Positions 7,404 to 15,620 of a stretch of 21,968 bases of DNA are shown here, in pieces. The notes under the pieces were generated by a model. It ran no database searches. It saw only the letters and a list, made by a program, of their open reading frames with translations, and had not been told where the DNA came from. Source of the DNA: Ruminococcaceae bacterium UBA3710 (GTDB taxonomy: Bacteria; Bacillota; Clostridia; Oscillospirales; Acutalibacteraceae); contig DFHZ01000075.1 of NCBI GenBank assembly GCA_002371985.1, forward strand, positions 1 through 21,968. Reading direction: 5' to 3'. The translations under genes were made by a program, and so were the position numbers. Numbering within the stretch: position 1 is the first letter of the stretch; every line of letters begins with the position of its first letter.

Positions 7404-8744
7404 TTATTTTGAAAGTCTTGCTTCAAGTTCTGCTTTTGCACCCTCATATCCGGGTTTTCCGAGAAGAGCAAACATATTCTTTTTATAACTTTCAACACCC
7501 GGTTGGTCAAACGGGTTTACGCCGAGCATATAGCCCGAAATCGCACAAGCCTTTTCAAAGAAATAGATAAGACGACCTAAATTTTCTTCGTCGGCTTTGT
7601 CAATTTCTATAACAAAGTTAGGAACTCCACCGTCTGTATGGGCAAGAACTGTACCCTCAAATGCTTTCCGGTTTACAAAAGACATCGGTTTTCCGGCAAG
7701 GAAATTAAGTCCGTCGCCGTTAGAACTTTCGGTTTCGATTACAACATCACTGCCGTTATCCTTGATATTTACTACCGTTTCAAACATAATGCGGCTGCCG
7801 TCCTGAATGAACTGACCCATAGAATGAAGGTCGGTCGAGAAAATAACACTTGCCGGGAAAATACCCTTATTATCTTTGCCTTCGCTCTCGCCGAACAACT
7901 GCTTGAACCATTCGCTCATCATAGCAAATCTCGGCTCATAAGAAACAAGTAGTTCTACCGATTTTCCTTTTCTGTAAAAGGCATTTCTTAGTGCTGCGTA
8001 TGTATAGCAAGGGTTGTTTTCAAGTTCCGCTACAGAATAATCTTTTCTCGCTTCTGCCGCACCTTTCATTAACTTGTCTATATCTGCTCCTGCGGCGGCG
8101 ATTGGTAAAAGACCAACAGCAGTAAGAACAGAGAAACGACCGCCGACATCGTCCGGTATTACAAAACATTCATAACCCTTTTCGTCAGCCAACTGTTTAA
8201 GAGTTCCTCTTGCTTTATCGGTTGTGCAGTAAATTCTGCTTGCCGCTTCTTTTTCGCCGTAACGCTCTTCAAGCATTTTTCTGAATACTCTGAAAGCGAC
8301 TGCCGGTTCGGTTGTAGTTCCCGATTTAGAAATAATATTTACCGAAACTCTTTTTCCCTCGCAGATTTTAATCAAATCCGAAAGATATGAACCGCTGATA
8401 CTGTTTCCGGCAAAGTAAATTTCCGGAGCATCGCCACGAAGAGTATTATAGTATTGTCCCTTTAAAAACTCGATAGCGGCACGGGCTCCCAAATATGAAC
8501 CGCCTATTCCTATAACAACTAAAACATCTGTATCCTTGCGGATTTTATCTGCCGCCGCTTTAATTCTGTCAAACTCTTCTTTATCATAATTAACGGGAAG
8601 GTCAACCCAACCGAGGAAATCATTTCCAAGACCTGTTTTATTCTCAACAAGTTCATGAGCCGCTAAAACCTGCGGTTTAAGTCCTGCAAGGTCATTTTCC
8701 CTTAAAAAATCTTTTGCATAATCACTATTAAAAACTAAACCCAT
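7404..8744 (-). CDS. pgi: Glucose-6-phosphate isomerase
   Basis: A 446-residue isomerase interconverting glucose-6-phosphate and fructose-6-phosphate in glycolysis. Signature blocks are [17 protein letters not shown] (phosphate-binding), [35 protein letters not shown] and the C-terminal [16 protein letters not shown]. Length fits the short Gram-positive form. The ATG follows a strong GGAGG, with a promoter at 8792-8820. Confidence 0.97.
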   Translation of the reverse strand: MGLVFNSDYAKDFLRENDLAGLKPQVLAAHELVENKTGLGNDFLGWVDLPVNYDKEEFDRIKAAADKIRKDTDVLVVIGIGGSYLGARAAIEFLKGQYYNTLRGDAPEIYFAGNSISGSYLSDLIKICEGKRVSVNIISKSGTTTEPAVAFRVFRKMLEERYGEKEAASRIYCTTDKARGTLKQLADEKGYECFVIPDDVGGRFSVLTAVGLLPIAAAGADIDKLMKGAAEARKDYSVAELENNPCYTYAALRNAFYRKGKSVELLVSYEPRFAMMSEWFKQLFGESEGKDNKGIFPASVIFSTDLHSMGQFIQDGSRIMFETVVNIKDNGSDVVIETESSNGDGLNFLAGKPMSFVNRKAFEGTVLAHTDGGVPNFVIEIDKADEENLGRLIYFFEKACAISGYMLGVNPFDQPGVESYKKNMFALLGKPGYEGAKAELEARLSK

Positions 8745-8791
8745 TTTTTGCCTCCGAAAGCATTTCCGCTTTTCTTTTTTTCTTCAAATAC

Positions 8792-8820
8792 ATTTTACTA
8801 TATTTGCCTCTCCTTTTCAA
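8792..8820 (-). promoter_or_regulatory. Promoter of pgi
   Basis: Minus strand TTGAAA (8820-8815), 17 bp, TAAAAT (8797-8792), about 47 bp before the ATG. It lies in the short gap after the carboxypeptidase gene, where I see no clear terminator. Confidence 0.65.
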
Positions 8821-8846
8821 GAGCAAAAACTTTTATTTTGGATTTT

Positions 8847-10061
8847 TTATGGTTTAAAAATACCTTTTATTATCCAAATCAGGGTCGTTTTGTATTTAAT
8901 TCTGTCGATTTGCTTTGTTGCCTTTATATCTATTTTGCCTACCAACTCTTCACCTATGTAAACATCTACTGTTCCTATTGTATCGCCTTTATGTATAGGT
9001 GCTTCAATTTCGTCTTCCATGGATAACCTCTGTTCAACGCTTTGAGCATCCTCTTTTTTAAGCAGTAGTTTTACATTGTTTTCTGCTTTTCCGTAAATAA
9101 CTTTTTCGGTTCCGTTTTTTACCTTACTTTTCAAATCTTCCGTCTTTGCAGACGATTTTATTTCGCTCATACAATAATTTGCAAACCCGAAATCGAGAAG
9201 TCTTTTTGCACCCGAAAACCGTTCGTTTGAATTTGTCGCTCCCATTATTACCGCCACTAATTCGGTATCGCCTCTCTTCGCCGATGCACTAAGACAGCAT
9301 CCGGCCTTTGAGGTTGTTCCCGTTTTAAGTCCTGTTGTTCCCTCATAAAATCTTACAAGTTTATTAGTGTTGACAAGTTCGCTTTCGCCGTCCCGCAAGG
9401 TATCCATCCAAACAGTAGAATATTTTTTAATAAGAGGGTGTTTAAGCAGTTCGCAAGACATTATCGCAACATCATAACAACTTGTCATATGACCGTCTTC
9501 GTCAAGACCCGTGCAGTTTTTAAATGTTGTATTATCCATACCGAGTTCTTCTGCTTTTTTATTCATAAGATTAACAAACGCTTCTTCGCTTCCGGCAATC
9601 TGCTCGGCGAGGGCAACCGTCGCATCGTTTGCCGAGCCTATTACTGTCGCTTTTAAAAGGTCGTCAACCGTCATATTTTCGCCCTCTTTAAGCCAAATTT
9701 GAGAGCCTCCCATTTTTGAGGCAGTTTCGCTCGCCGTTACGACCTCTTCAGTTGTAAGTCTTTTTTGGTCTATAGCCTCCATAATGAGAACGAGCGACAT
9801 TATTTTAGTTATAGACGCCGGAGCACATATTTCAGAAGCATTTTTTTCGTATAAAACCGTATTTGTTGTCGGCTCCATAAGAATTGCACTTTTTGCCGAT
9901 ATTTGCAAATCTGTCCCTACCGACAAGTCGGTGTTTGCATAAAGTATCGGCTCGTCTAAATTATCAACATCACCTTCGGAAAGTACCGTTTTTGCTACTG
10001 TTGTTATACTTGAACATAGGCAGAAACAAAGCAAAATGCTTAATAATTTTATCTTTTTCAT
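8847..10061 (-). CDS. dacF: D-alanyl-D-alanine carboxypeptidase (DacF/PBP5 family)
   Basis: A 404-residue low-molecular-weight penicillin-binding protein that trims the terminal D-Ala of peptidoglycan stem peptides. A signal peptide (residues 1-23, hydrophobic LLSILLCFCLCSS) precedes the S11 catalytic domain with S83-I-T-K86 (SxxK), S143-A-N145 (SxN) and K246-T-G248 (KTG). A PBP5_C-like beta domain follows (about 290-375), and the C-terminus ends in an amphipathic or hydrophobic helix (TTLIWIIKGIFKP) for membrane attachment. The AGAAGGGG site is good. It lies 56 bp after the gerA operon, so a role in spore cortex or germination-linked wall change (as DacF in Bacillus) is plausible, but a vegetative role is not excluded. 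Confidence 0.9.
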   Translation of the reverse strand: MKKIKLLSILLCFCLCSSITTVAKTVLSEGDVDNLDEPILYANTDLSVGTDLQISAKSAILMEPTTNTVLYEKNASEICAPASITKIMSLVLIMEAIDQKRLTTEEVVTASETASKMGGSQIWLKEGENMTVDDLLKATVIGSANDATVALAEQIAGSEEAFVNLMNKKAEELGMDNTTFKNCTGLDEDGHMTSCYDVAIMSCELLKHPLIKKYSTVWMDTLRDGESELVNTNKLVRFYEGTTGLKTGTTSKAGCCLSASAKRGDTELVAVIMGATNSNERFSGAKRLLDFGFANYCMSEIKSSAKTEDLKSKVKNGTEKVIYGKAENNVKLLLKKEDAQSVEQRLSMEDEIEAPIHKGDTIGTVDVYIGEELVGKIDIKATKQIDRIKYKTTLIWIIKGIFKP

Positions 10062-10117
10062 TATACCCCTTCTTTCATATAATCATTATAAATTATGCGA
10101 AAGAAGATATAAAAATG

Positions 10118-11029
10118 TCAGATTATATACGATACCGCAAAAGATGTGAGCATAAGAAGAGAAGTTTTCTCGAAAGGATACTTTATATTCATTTTTTTAA
10201 GGAGCATTTTTATTCCGAAACCACATATACTGCTTCTGATAAGTGCCGAGAAAAAGAATATAAAATACGCAAATCCGTCCATTCTAGTATAAAGTTCTCC
10301 GATGTTAACAACACTTATGCTTATCGGATAGGCATAATCTATTTTTGAAGCAAAATGCAAAGTGAATGTTAAAGCGGCACTTAAATAGCAAACTAAGATC
10401 AAGACGGTGCCTATTAAAAAGCCGAAAATGTCCTTTTTTACAGATACATTATAAAAAGCAAATCTCGAAAAAATTGCAAATGCAATGGGAAACAAAAGTG
10501 CCTTATAAAGATAAACAAAACTCCTTTTGAACACTTTTCCGACAAAAAGTTTTTTAAGGCTTACAGGCTCAAAATTTTTACATGAAACTATCAACATTAC
10601 CGTCATTACAATAACAATAAAAACAAAGGACAACAATCCCGCCTTTGCTGCCACCTTATCAGATTTTGAAACCATATAGATGCAAATCGCAGAGAACAAA
10701 ATTAAAATATATATTTTCGGGTTTTTAATTAAAACTTCCTTGCTTATAAAGTTTATAAAGTTTTTGGATGTAACCGCATTCGTAAAAACAAGAAAAGCAA
10801 TAATAAGAAAGCAACTTACCTTTGTAACTCCGTTTCCCCCGCTGCTTTTGTAAATCTTGTCGGCTAAAAAATAACATAGAAAATAAAGGAAGACAGATAG
10901 GATAATTGCAAAAATAAGTGCCGATAAGTCTCCGTTTTTTGCACCTTTAAAAGGCAGAAAAAGGGCTATCCCGTCAAAAAAGAAAATGGCTGCTAAACAT
11001 AATTTATGAAAAGAGTATTCTTTTCCCAT
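10118..11029 (-). CDS. Spore germination receptor B subunit (GerAB-like permease)
   Basis: A 303-residue integral membrane protein with about nine to ten hydrophobic helices, of the GerAB/ArcD/ProY transporter family, thought to be the nutrient-binding subunit of the germination receptor in the spore inner membrane. It starts MGKEYSFHKLCLAAIFFFDG and ends in a hydrophobic helix (LLMLTSFAVSYII). It is shorter than the usual 360 or so residues. The ATG abuts the stop of the C-subunit gene (TAG then ATG). Sequence identity to the family is weak by eye, so the call rests partly on operon position behind A and C subunits. Confidence 0.8.
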   Translation of the reverse strand: MGKEYSFHKLCLAAIFFFDGIALFLPFKGAKNGDLSALIFAIILSVFLYFLCYFLADKIYKSSGGNGVTKVSCFLIIAFLVFTNAVTSKNFINFISKEVLIKNPKIYILILFSAICIYMVSKSDKVAAKAGLLSFVFIVIVMTVMLIVSCKNFEPVSLKKLFVGKVFKRSFVYLYKALLFPIAFAIFSRFAFYNVSVKKDIFGFLIGTVLILVCYLSAALTFTLHFASKIDYAYPISISVVNIGELYTRMDGFAYFIFFFSALIRSSICGFGIKMLLKKMNIKYPFEKTSLLMLTSFAVSYII

Positions 11030-11932
11030 CTATATACCGTCTCTCTCTTTAAGTTTTATTTTGTCGCTTGAAAAGTTTAACTCTTCTTTATGCTTCCCAA
11101 GCATTTTTTCTACCCTTTTTTTAAATATTTTTGAAAACTTTTTGCTTTTTTGCTTTATTGACAAATTAACGGTGTATTCACCCCCGTTGTTTAGCGAACA
11201 ATGACTGTGGCTTATATCCGCAAATTCCTCGCCCAAAAATATTTTTCCGCCGTTGTTATTGTTTTTTATAAAAGAATATAATAGTGCCTCTTCGTTGGTA
11301 AAATGTGCTTTTTCCTTGTTTTCTTTAAAAACACTCTCTCCATCTATTATAATTCTCTCGTTTTTCACTTTCAAATAGGGGAAAGAATAACTTTTTCCTG
11401 CATTGTATTCCATATATATCTCGTAAAATTTGTTTTGATAATCTATTCCCGTTTCGCTTTTTGTTTCTTTAAGATTTGCGGCAATGTCAAACCCTCTTGC
11501 AACCGAAACGGACTCCGACTCGTTTAAAAGGTCTTCGGCATTTTCACACATAAACATATCAATGGCAAAATTAAGTTCTTTAATTTCTTTTCCGTATTTC
11601 AAAACTTCTTCAAGTTTTTTTCCGCTTAAATTTTTTCCGATTAGAAGAGCCGTACAATGGTCAAAAACCAGATTTTTGGATATTTTACTGTTAAGAGAAA
11701 AAACCGCTTCCATAGGCGAATTGCCCTTGCCCGATATTACTTCCGACTTGGGTTCACTCCTGAGTTCGCTTCCCCCTGCCGTTACAACCTCGACCGAAAC
11801 CTTGAAATCTTCATTGCCGTCAAAACCTATGGCAGTTACAATATATCCGTTGTCCGCCTCTCTGTACCCGCTGCATCCGCAAAGCATAAGCAAACTGACA
11901 ACACAAAGAAGACTTATAAGTTTAATTTTCAT
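11030..11932 (-). CDS. Spore germination receptor C subunit (GerAC-like lipoprotein), short
   Basis: A 300-residue lipoprotein: signal peptide with lipobox LMLCGC (Cys20 as lipidation site) followed by the family opening YREADNGYIVTAIGFDGNED. The N-terminal domain (about 22-190) matches the Ger(x)C family, including the SPMEAVFSLNSKISKNLVFDHCTALLIG block. The C-terminal domain seems shortened: the usual proteins have 370-400 residues, here the chain stops soon after EKMLGKHKEELNFSSDKIKL. The stop is TAG immediately before the next gene's ATG, so the short form is probably genuine. Good AGGAGA site. Overlaps gerAA by 11 bp. Confidence 0.88.
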   Translation of the reverse strand: MKIKLISLLCVVSLLMLCGCSGYREADNGYIVTAIGFDGNEDFKVSVEVVTAGGSELRSEPKSEVISGKGNSPMEAVFSLNSKISKNLVFDHCTALLIGKNLSGKKLEEVLKYGKEIKELNFAIDMFMCENAEDLLNESESVSVARGFDIAANLKETKSETGIDYQNKFYEIYMEYNAGKSYSFPYLKVKNERIIIDGESVFKENKEKAHFTNEEALLYSFIKNNNNGGKIFLGEEFADISHSHCSLNNGGEYTVNLSIKQKSKKFSKIFKKRVEKMLGKHKEELNFSSDKIKLKERDGI

Positions 11933-13397
11933 ATTTTCTCCTGTTTCTGATAATGTTATGATTAAAGTCGGGTCTTTTTATCATACTTCTCCACGAAGTC
12001 CTGAAAAAAGTATCCTTCATCCGCTGAAAAGACGGATTTTTAAGAGAAGATGTGTAATCTATGCCCACAGATTTAATATCAAGTACCGATACGGCAAAAA
12101 GCGATACCACTATCATATAACCGTAAAGTCCCATTAAAGAACTTGCAATGGCTAATAGGATACGCATATAAAAAACCGCTCCTTTAAGACGGGGAGTCAT
12201 AAGCCCCGTAACTTCGGAAAGCGATACTGCTATCAACATCGGAGCACTCATAATTCTCGCTTCAACAGCCGTTTGACCTACAACAAGTCCGCCTACAATA
12301 CTAAGTGCCGCACCTAAACTTTGCGGATTTCTAAGCCCTGTTTCTTTTAGTATCTCAAAAATCAAGACAAGCGATAAACACTCGATTATAGACGGAAAAG
12401 GGACTCCGCTTCTCAGTTCCGAAACGGTAAGCATAAAAGCCGTGGGCAAAAGTTGTATATGAAATGTTGTAAGGGCTATAAATATCGCCGGAATACTGAT
12501 GCTTAAAAAGAAACAAATATATCTTAAAGCCCTGCCGACACTTGCAACCATATAGTTTAAATAATAATCTTCGTCGGATTGAAAATTTTCGCTGAATAGA
12601 TACGGAACCGTTATAACTACCGGTGTTCCGTCAACAACAATCGCTATTCGCCCTTCAAGTAGCCTTGCGGCGATAATATCGGGTCGCTCGGTGCTTCCGA
12701 TTGTCTTAAAAAGTGAATGTTTGCTGTCCCTTACAAATTCGGAAATGTAATTTGAGTCTAATATTCCGTCAATGTCTATAGTTTCAATTCTTTTCTTTAT
12801 TTCCCTTAAACATTTTCTGTTTACAAGCGACTCAAGATATACATAATAAATAGCCGTCTTTGTTCTTCTGCCGAGTTTGGCTGACTCAATACAAAGGTCG
12901 GGCGTTTGAAGTTTTCGCCGTATCATTGCAAGGTTTAAAATCGCCGCCTCATCAAAGCCCTCTCTCGGACCCTGCAAAACCCTCTCGTCGGTAGGCTCTT
13001 CAATGCCTCTTGTCCGCCAACCCTTGGTGTTGACCGTAAGTGCCTCGCAGCTATTCTCAAAAATAACCGCTGTATCGCCGTTTAAAATAGACGCTAAAAT
13101 ATCAGAAACTTTTTTTGTTTTTGCTAATTCGGCAGAATATAAAACTCGGTTTGATAGATATACAATGTCTGCATTTTCGGGAACATTTACCGCCGTAACG
13201 CATGAGCGGATAAGCGATTCGTCAACCAACGAACCATTCACCATACCGTCAAAAAACAAAAAGGCGAGTTTTTTGTTGCTGTCGCCTAAATTTGCAATTC
13301 TTACCCGAAGCATATCGTCTTTTTTAAAAATCTCTTTAAATAAATCTAAATTTTTTTGAAAATTATCGCTTAATAAAAGTCCGCTGTAATCATTCAT
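11922..13397 (-). CDS. Spore germination receptor A subunit (GerAA family)
   Basis: A 491-residue GerA-family protein. The soluble N-terminal domain (to about 270) includes the family blocks RGPREGFDEAAILNLAMIRR and VVDGTPVVITVPYLFSENFQ. A membrane domain of about five helices follows, containing LRSGVPFPSIIECLSLVLIF and GLVVGQTAVEAR. GerA proteins multimerise as an ion channel opened by nutrient sensing. I start at the ATG at 13397, which has GGTG six bases upstream; a GTG at 13406 would add three residues. Order A-C-B with 11-bp and zero-bp junctions shows one operon. No convincing sigma-G box was found in the 70-bp gap upstream. Confidence 0.95.
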   Translation of the reverse strand: MNDYSGLLLSDNFQKNLDLFKEIFKKDDMLRVRIANLGDSNKKLAFLFFDGMVNGSLVDESLIRSCVTAVNVPENADIVYLSNRVLYSAELAKTKKVSDILASILNGDTAVIFENSCEALTVNTKGWRTRGIEEPTDERVLQGPREGFDEAAILNLAMIRRKLQTPDLCIESAKLGRRTKTAIYYVYLESLVNRKCLREIKKRIETIDIDGILDSNYISEFVRDSKHSLFKTIGSTERPDIIAARLLEGRIAIVVDGTPVVITVPYLFSENFQSDEDYYLNYMVASVGRALRYICFFLSISIPAIFIALTTFHIQLLPTAFMLTVSELRSGVPFPSIIECLSLVLIFEILKETGLRNPQSLGAALSIVGGLVVGQTAVEARIMSAPMLIAVSLSEVTGLMTPRLKGAVFYMRILLAIASSLMGLYGYMIVVSLFAVSVLDIKSVGIDYTSSLKNPSFQRMKDTFFRTSWRSMIKRPDFNHNIIRNRRKYEN

Positions 13398-13445
13398 ATA
13401 TTTCACCGCTTTTATTTTTCCCGCTTTTTCGGTATTTATTACAGT

Positions 13446-13472
13446 AAAAAAACCGACGGCTAAGCCGTCGGT
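13446..13472 (-). terminator. Terminator of the Lrp-family gene
   Basis: On the minus strand ACCGACGGC, loop TTA, GCCGTCGGT is followed by seven T. It starts 5 bp after the regulator's stop codon and shields the gerA operon. Confidence 0.92.
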
Positions 13473-13477
13473 CCTTT

Positions 13478-13933
13478 CTACTTTGTTAAGATTTTTTCAA
13501 TGCCTATTTCGGTGTGTTGCTTTGGCGAGGAAAACGCGATTTGCGTTTCTGTATGCCCGAAAGCATTAAGTTCACCTATAAATGTGTCAAGCGATTCGGT
13601 CGAGTCAAATGCCACCTTTAAAAGTTGCGAGTATCGCCCTGTAACGCAACTGCATTCAAGCACATTAGGGTGTTCCCTGACAAACGGATAAAAAGTCGGC
13701 TTTTGTTCGGGGTTAAGTTCAAGATTTATAAATGCCGTTATCGGCATATTAACCTTTTTAAGGTCGATTTTCGCCGAATATCCCGTTATTATACCCGCTT
13801 TTTCGAGCCTTTCTATTCTCGCCGCCGTTGCCGGAGAGGATAAAAAAACCTTTGCCGCTAAATTTTTAAGAGGTATTCTTGCGTTTTCCTGCAATGCAGT
13901 TATTATTTTTAAGTCAATATTGTCCATAACCAT
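13478..13933 (-). CDS. Lrp/AsnC family transcriptional regulator
   Basis: A 151-residue feast/famine regulator: an N-terminal winged helix (MDNIDLKIITALQENARI, then LAAKVFLSSPATAARIERLE as recognition helix) and a C-terminal RAM ligand-binding domain (about 70-140, with NVLECSCVTGRYSQLLKVAF). The reading frame is open to 13999, but that start lies upstream of the -35 box. With the promoter at 13958-13986 the transcript begins near 13951, so the ATG at 13933, 9 bases after GAGG, is the start. Its ligand is probably an amino acid, but which one cannot be seen. It is divergent to the SLOG gene and may autoregulate through the shared 120-bp region. Confidence 0.92.
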   Translation of the reverse strand: MVMDNIDLKIITALQENARIPLKNLAAKVFLSSPATAARIERLEKAGIITGYSAKIDLKKVNMPITAFINLELNPEQKPTFYPFVREHPNVLECSCVTGRYSQLLKVAFDSTESLDTFIGELNAFGHTETQIAFSSPKQHTEIGIEKILTK

Positions 13934-13957
13934 AACAATTCGCCTCACTTTGTTAAT

Positions 13958-13986
13958 ATTATAAACTTCGTGCAGTTTTTTGTCAA
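13958..13986 (-). promoter_or_regulatory. Consensus promoter of the Lrp-family gene
   Basis: Minus strand perfect TTGACA (13986-13981), 17 bp, perfect TATAAT (13963-13958). The expected leader is only about 18 bases. This fixes the start codon of the regulator. Confidence 0.9.
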
Positions 13987-14006
13987 GAATGCTCGACATT
14001 TTTAAG

Positions 14007-14035
14007 TTGAAGACTTAAATAATCTATGATACAAT
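14007..14035 (+). promoter_or_regulatory. Promoter of the SLOG-family gene
   Basis: TTGAAG (14007-14012), 17 bp, TACAAT (14030-14035), followed by an AAAGGAGAG ribosome site at 14042-14050. Its -35 is about 20 bp from the -35 of the divergent Lrp promoter. Confidence 0.75.
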
Positions 14036-14056
14036 ACCAAAAAAGGAGAGATACTT

Positions 14057-14563
14057 TTGGAAATAGGAAATAAATGTTGTTTTACGGGATATAGACCGAA
14101 TAAATTCCCCTTTGCCCTCGAATCAAATACAAAAGATTCCGTAGAATTTGATAATAAACTTTTCAGTTCCGTTTTGGACCTTGCCGAAAGCGGAGTTAAT
14201 GTGTTTTTCAGCGGTATGGCTATGGGTTTTGATATTATTGCCGCCGAAACGGTTTTGTGTGTCCGAAAAGCAAGACCCGACCTTAATATAAAACTTATCT
14301 GTGCCGTGCCGTTTATAAATCAGTCGGCTTCGTTTTCGCCGTCCTGGAAAGCGAGATATGACGAAATTTTAAGTTCTGCCGATAAAGTAATCCTTGTGTC
14401 AGATGTTTATTATAAAGGTTGCTATTTCGCAAGAAATAAGTATATGGTTGATAGTAGCGATGTTGTACTGACATATTTTGACGGAAAACCCGGCGGAACA
14501 AAGAATACTATCGACTATGCTAAAAAATCGGGCAGAAAAATTTTCAACTTGGCAGAAAACTGA
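14057..14563 (+). CDS. SLOG-family protein (YpsA/DUF1273-like)
   Basis: A 168-residue Rossmann-like protein of the SLOG superfamily, as YpsA/DUF1273. Diagnostic blocks are CCFTGYRPNKFPF at the start, FFSGMAMGFDIIAAETVL (nucleotide-binding Gly loop, about residues 50-67), ARPDLNIKLICAVPF and the closing KPGGTKNTIDYAKKSGRKI. YpsA affects cell division in Bacillus; SLOG proteins are thought to bind nucleotides or nucleotide-derived ligands. The start is TTG, seven bases after AAAGGAGAG; no ATG or GTG fits. It is transcribed alone, divergently from the Lrp gene. Confidence 0.85.
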   Translation: MEIGNKCCFTGYRPNKFPFALESNTKDSVEFDNKLFSSVLDLAESGVNVFFSGMAMGFDIIAAETVLCVRKARPDLNIKLICAVPFINQSASFSPSWKARYDEILSSADKVILVSDVYYKGCYFARNKYMVDSSDVVLTYFDGKPGGTKNTIDYAKKSGRKIFNLAEN

Positions 14564-14593
14564 TTTTTTCCACCACTATAAAAATATGTATTT

Positions 14594-14620
14594 AGACGGG
14601 CGGATACCATCCGCCCGTCT
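14594..14620. repeat. REP-like palindrome (12-bp perfect arms)
   Basis: AGACGGGCGGAT, loop ACC, ATCCGCCCGTCT. The core is identical to the copy at 21010-21028, but the GTAG head is replaced by TTAGAC. It lies 30 bp after the SLOG gene and could also end its transcript. A heptamer array starts three bases later. Confidence 0.8.
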
Positions 14621-14623
14621 TAT

Positions 14624-14683
14624 ATCTGATGTCTGCCGTCTGCCGTCTGTCGTCTGATCGCCACACCGAAATTATTCATTATT
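14624..14683 (+). repeat. RTCTGNN heptamer array A plus conserved flank
   Basis: Five in-phase units: ATCTGAT, GTCTGCC, GTCTGCC, GTCTGTC, GTCTGAT (14624-14658). The flank beginning at 14659 (GCCACACCGAAATTATTCAT from 14660) is shared with arrays B and F. Confidence 0.8.
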
Positions 14684-14694
14684 AGTTATGTAAG

Positions 14695-14716
14695 GGCACG
14701 ATGTCTAAATCGTGCC
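14695..14716. repeat. Divergent REP-like palindrome
   Basis: GGCACGAT, six-base loop, ATCGTGCC, preceded by GTAAG where other copies have GTAGG. Possibly a decayed or variant member. Confidence 0.55.
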
Positions 14717-14720
14717 TATA

Positions 14721-14750
14721 AAACATAAAGACCGACTTTATCAGTCGGTC
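14721..14750 (-). terminator. Terminator of the PqqD/peptidase unit
   Basis: Minus strand GACCGACT, loop GATAA, AGTCGGTC, then TTTATGTTTT. The stem includes the stop codon of the peptidase gene. Confidence 0.75.
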
Positions 14751-15208
14751 CTTATTATTTTCAATATAAATGCCTTGAATTTTGAAATTGCCGGTTTTAT
14801 TTTGCCAACCCAATTTTTTCTTAAAAAATAACTGTTAAGGATATAAAAAGAATAAAGTTTGTACCATAAACTCTTCTTTACATCGCAATATTTTCCTTTT
14901 CTGAAAAATGATGTCATAATACCGACAACTTCGTCTTTTTTCCTGTACTCGTTAAAATAATTGTTGTCGCCGCGGATTAAAAGGTCGTCGCCTTTTATTC
15001 TTATAATTCGGTGCAAAACAAGGGCATTTCCGCTTTTGCTCGGGTAAAGAACTACATCGCCCCGCTTAAGCCCTCTTTTCACAGTACGGATATTAACTAT
15101 ATCTCGGTGTTCAACAAAAAGAGGTCGCATACTCCAACCTCTCGTTTTAAATGACAGTTCTTCGGTAAATAGCAGGGCATCGGCTGCCCTTTCAAATTCG
15201 CTCGGCAT
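14741..15208 (-). CDS. S24/S26-type (signal peptidase-like) Ser/His peptidase of the RiPP locus
   Basis: A 155-residue protein with a signal-peptidase-like fold: GWSMRPLF (nucleophile Ser26), a KRGDVVLYPSKSG beta segment, LVLHRIIRIKGDD with His66 where bacterial SPase I has the catalytic Lys (as in SipW and ER-type enzymes), and LLIRGDNN. Unlike true signal peptidases it has no N-terminal membrane helix; the C-terminal 50 residues are basic and aromatic (SLWYKLYSFYILNSYFLRKN) and may lie on the membrane. In the peptide-modification context it is the candidate leader peptidase, or it may act on the secreted protein upstream; both are inferences. Start ATG overlaps the PqqD stop as TAATG. Confidence 0.75.
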   Translation of the reverse strand: MPSEFERAADALLFTEELSFKTRGWSMRPLFVEHRDIVNIRTVKRGLKRGDVVLYPSKSGNALVLHRIIRIKGDDLLIRGDNNYFNEYRKKDEVVGIMTSFFRKGKYCDVKKSLWYKLYSFYILNSYFLRKNWVGKIKPAISKFKAFILKIIRTD

Positions 15209-15477
15209 TACTTTTCAACTATTCCTGCTTCAATAAGTTTGCCTACAAAGTCCTTAACGCATTCGGCTACGGAATCTGTCGTTTCATTTGGATATTCTTT
15301 AGCCATAGCAGAAATAAGTTCCTCTTCGGAAATATCGTCTTTTAATTTTTCAAAAATTGAAGCACCTGTATCGTTCATTTTTAAAAAGCCGTTGAACTCT
15401 TCAAGTCCTTCGCCTACGGCAACGGCAACCTTTTGGTCAGCGATTTCGTTGATAACAAATTCAAATTTTAATTTCAT
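15208..15477 (-). CDS. PqqD-like RiPP recognition element protein
   Basis: An 89-residue PqqD-family protein. Recognisable are the strand-rich head (MKLKFEFVINEIADQKVAVA), the central MNDTGASIFEKLKDDISEEELISAM block (PqqD and relatives have LNxTGxxIWxxL) and the closing DFVGKLIEAGIVEK. Such proteins bind the leader of a precursor peptide and deliver it to the radical SAM maturase. The ATG at 15477 follows GAGG; an in-frame TTG at 15489 lies in the ribosome site itself and is rejected. Stop and next start share one base (TAATG), so the two proteins are made together. It has its own promoter. Confidence 0.88.
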   Translation of the reverse strand: MKLKFEFVINEIADQKVAVAVGEGLEEFNGFLKMNDTGASIFEKLKDDISEEELISAMAKEYPNETTDSVAECVKDFVGKLIEAGIVEK

Positions 15478-15504
15478 AGTTTTCCTCAAAGCATTTTTTC
15501 TTTT

Positions 15505-15533
15505 ATTATAAAGTATATCGGACGATTTTTCAA
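15505..15533 (-). promoter_or_regulatory. Promoter of the PqqD/peptidase pair
   Basis: Minus strand TTGAAA (15533-15528), 17 bp, perfect TATAAT (15510-15505), 27 bp upstream of the ATG. This makes the pair independent of the genes upstream. Confidence 0.8.
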
Positions 15534-15552
15534 CAAAAATATTTCGACATTT

Positions 15553-15620
15553 GTCGCCCGACCTATATCTGATGTCTGCCGTCTGATTGCCACACCGAAA
15601 TTATTCATCATTCATTATTT
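15553..15620 (+). repeat. RTCTGNN heptamer array B with REP remnant
   Basis: GTCGCCCGACCTAT (from 15553) matches the REP-to-array junction at 20954-20964 (complement), but the other REP arm is gone. Units ATCTGAT, GTCTGCC, GTCTGAT (15567-15587) are followed by the TGCCACACCG flank (15588). It lies between the HprK-like gene and the PqqD promoter. Confidence 0.75.

Noticed and set aside
10062..10117. Promoter for dacF (TATAAT-like box in the gap after gerAB)
   Set aside because: A -10-like box exists but no -35 at proper distance and no clear sporulation sigma boxes; not called in this AT-rich gap.
13934..13999. Longer N-terminus for the Lrp-family regulator (start at 13999)
   Set aside because: It would begin upstream of the perfect promoter that transcribes the gene; the ATG at 13933 has the ribosome site.
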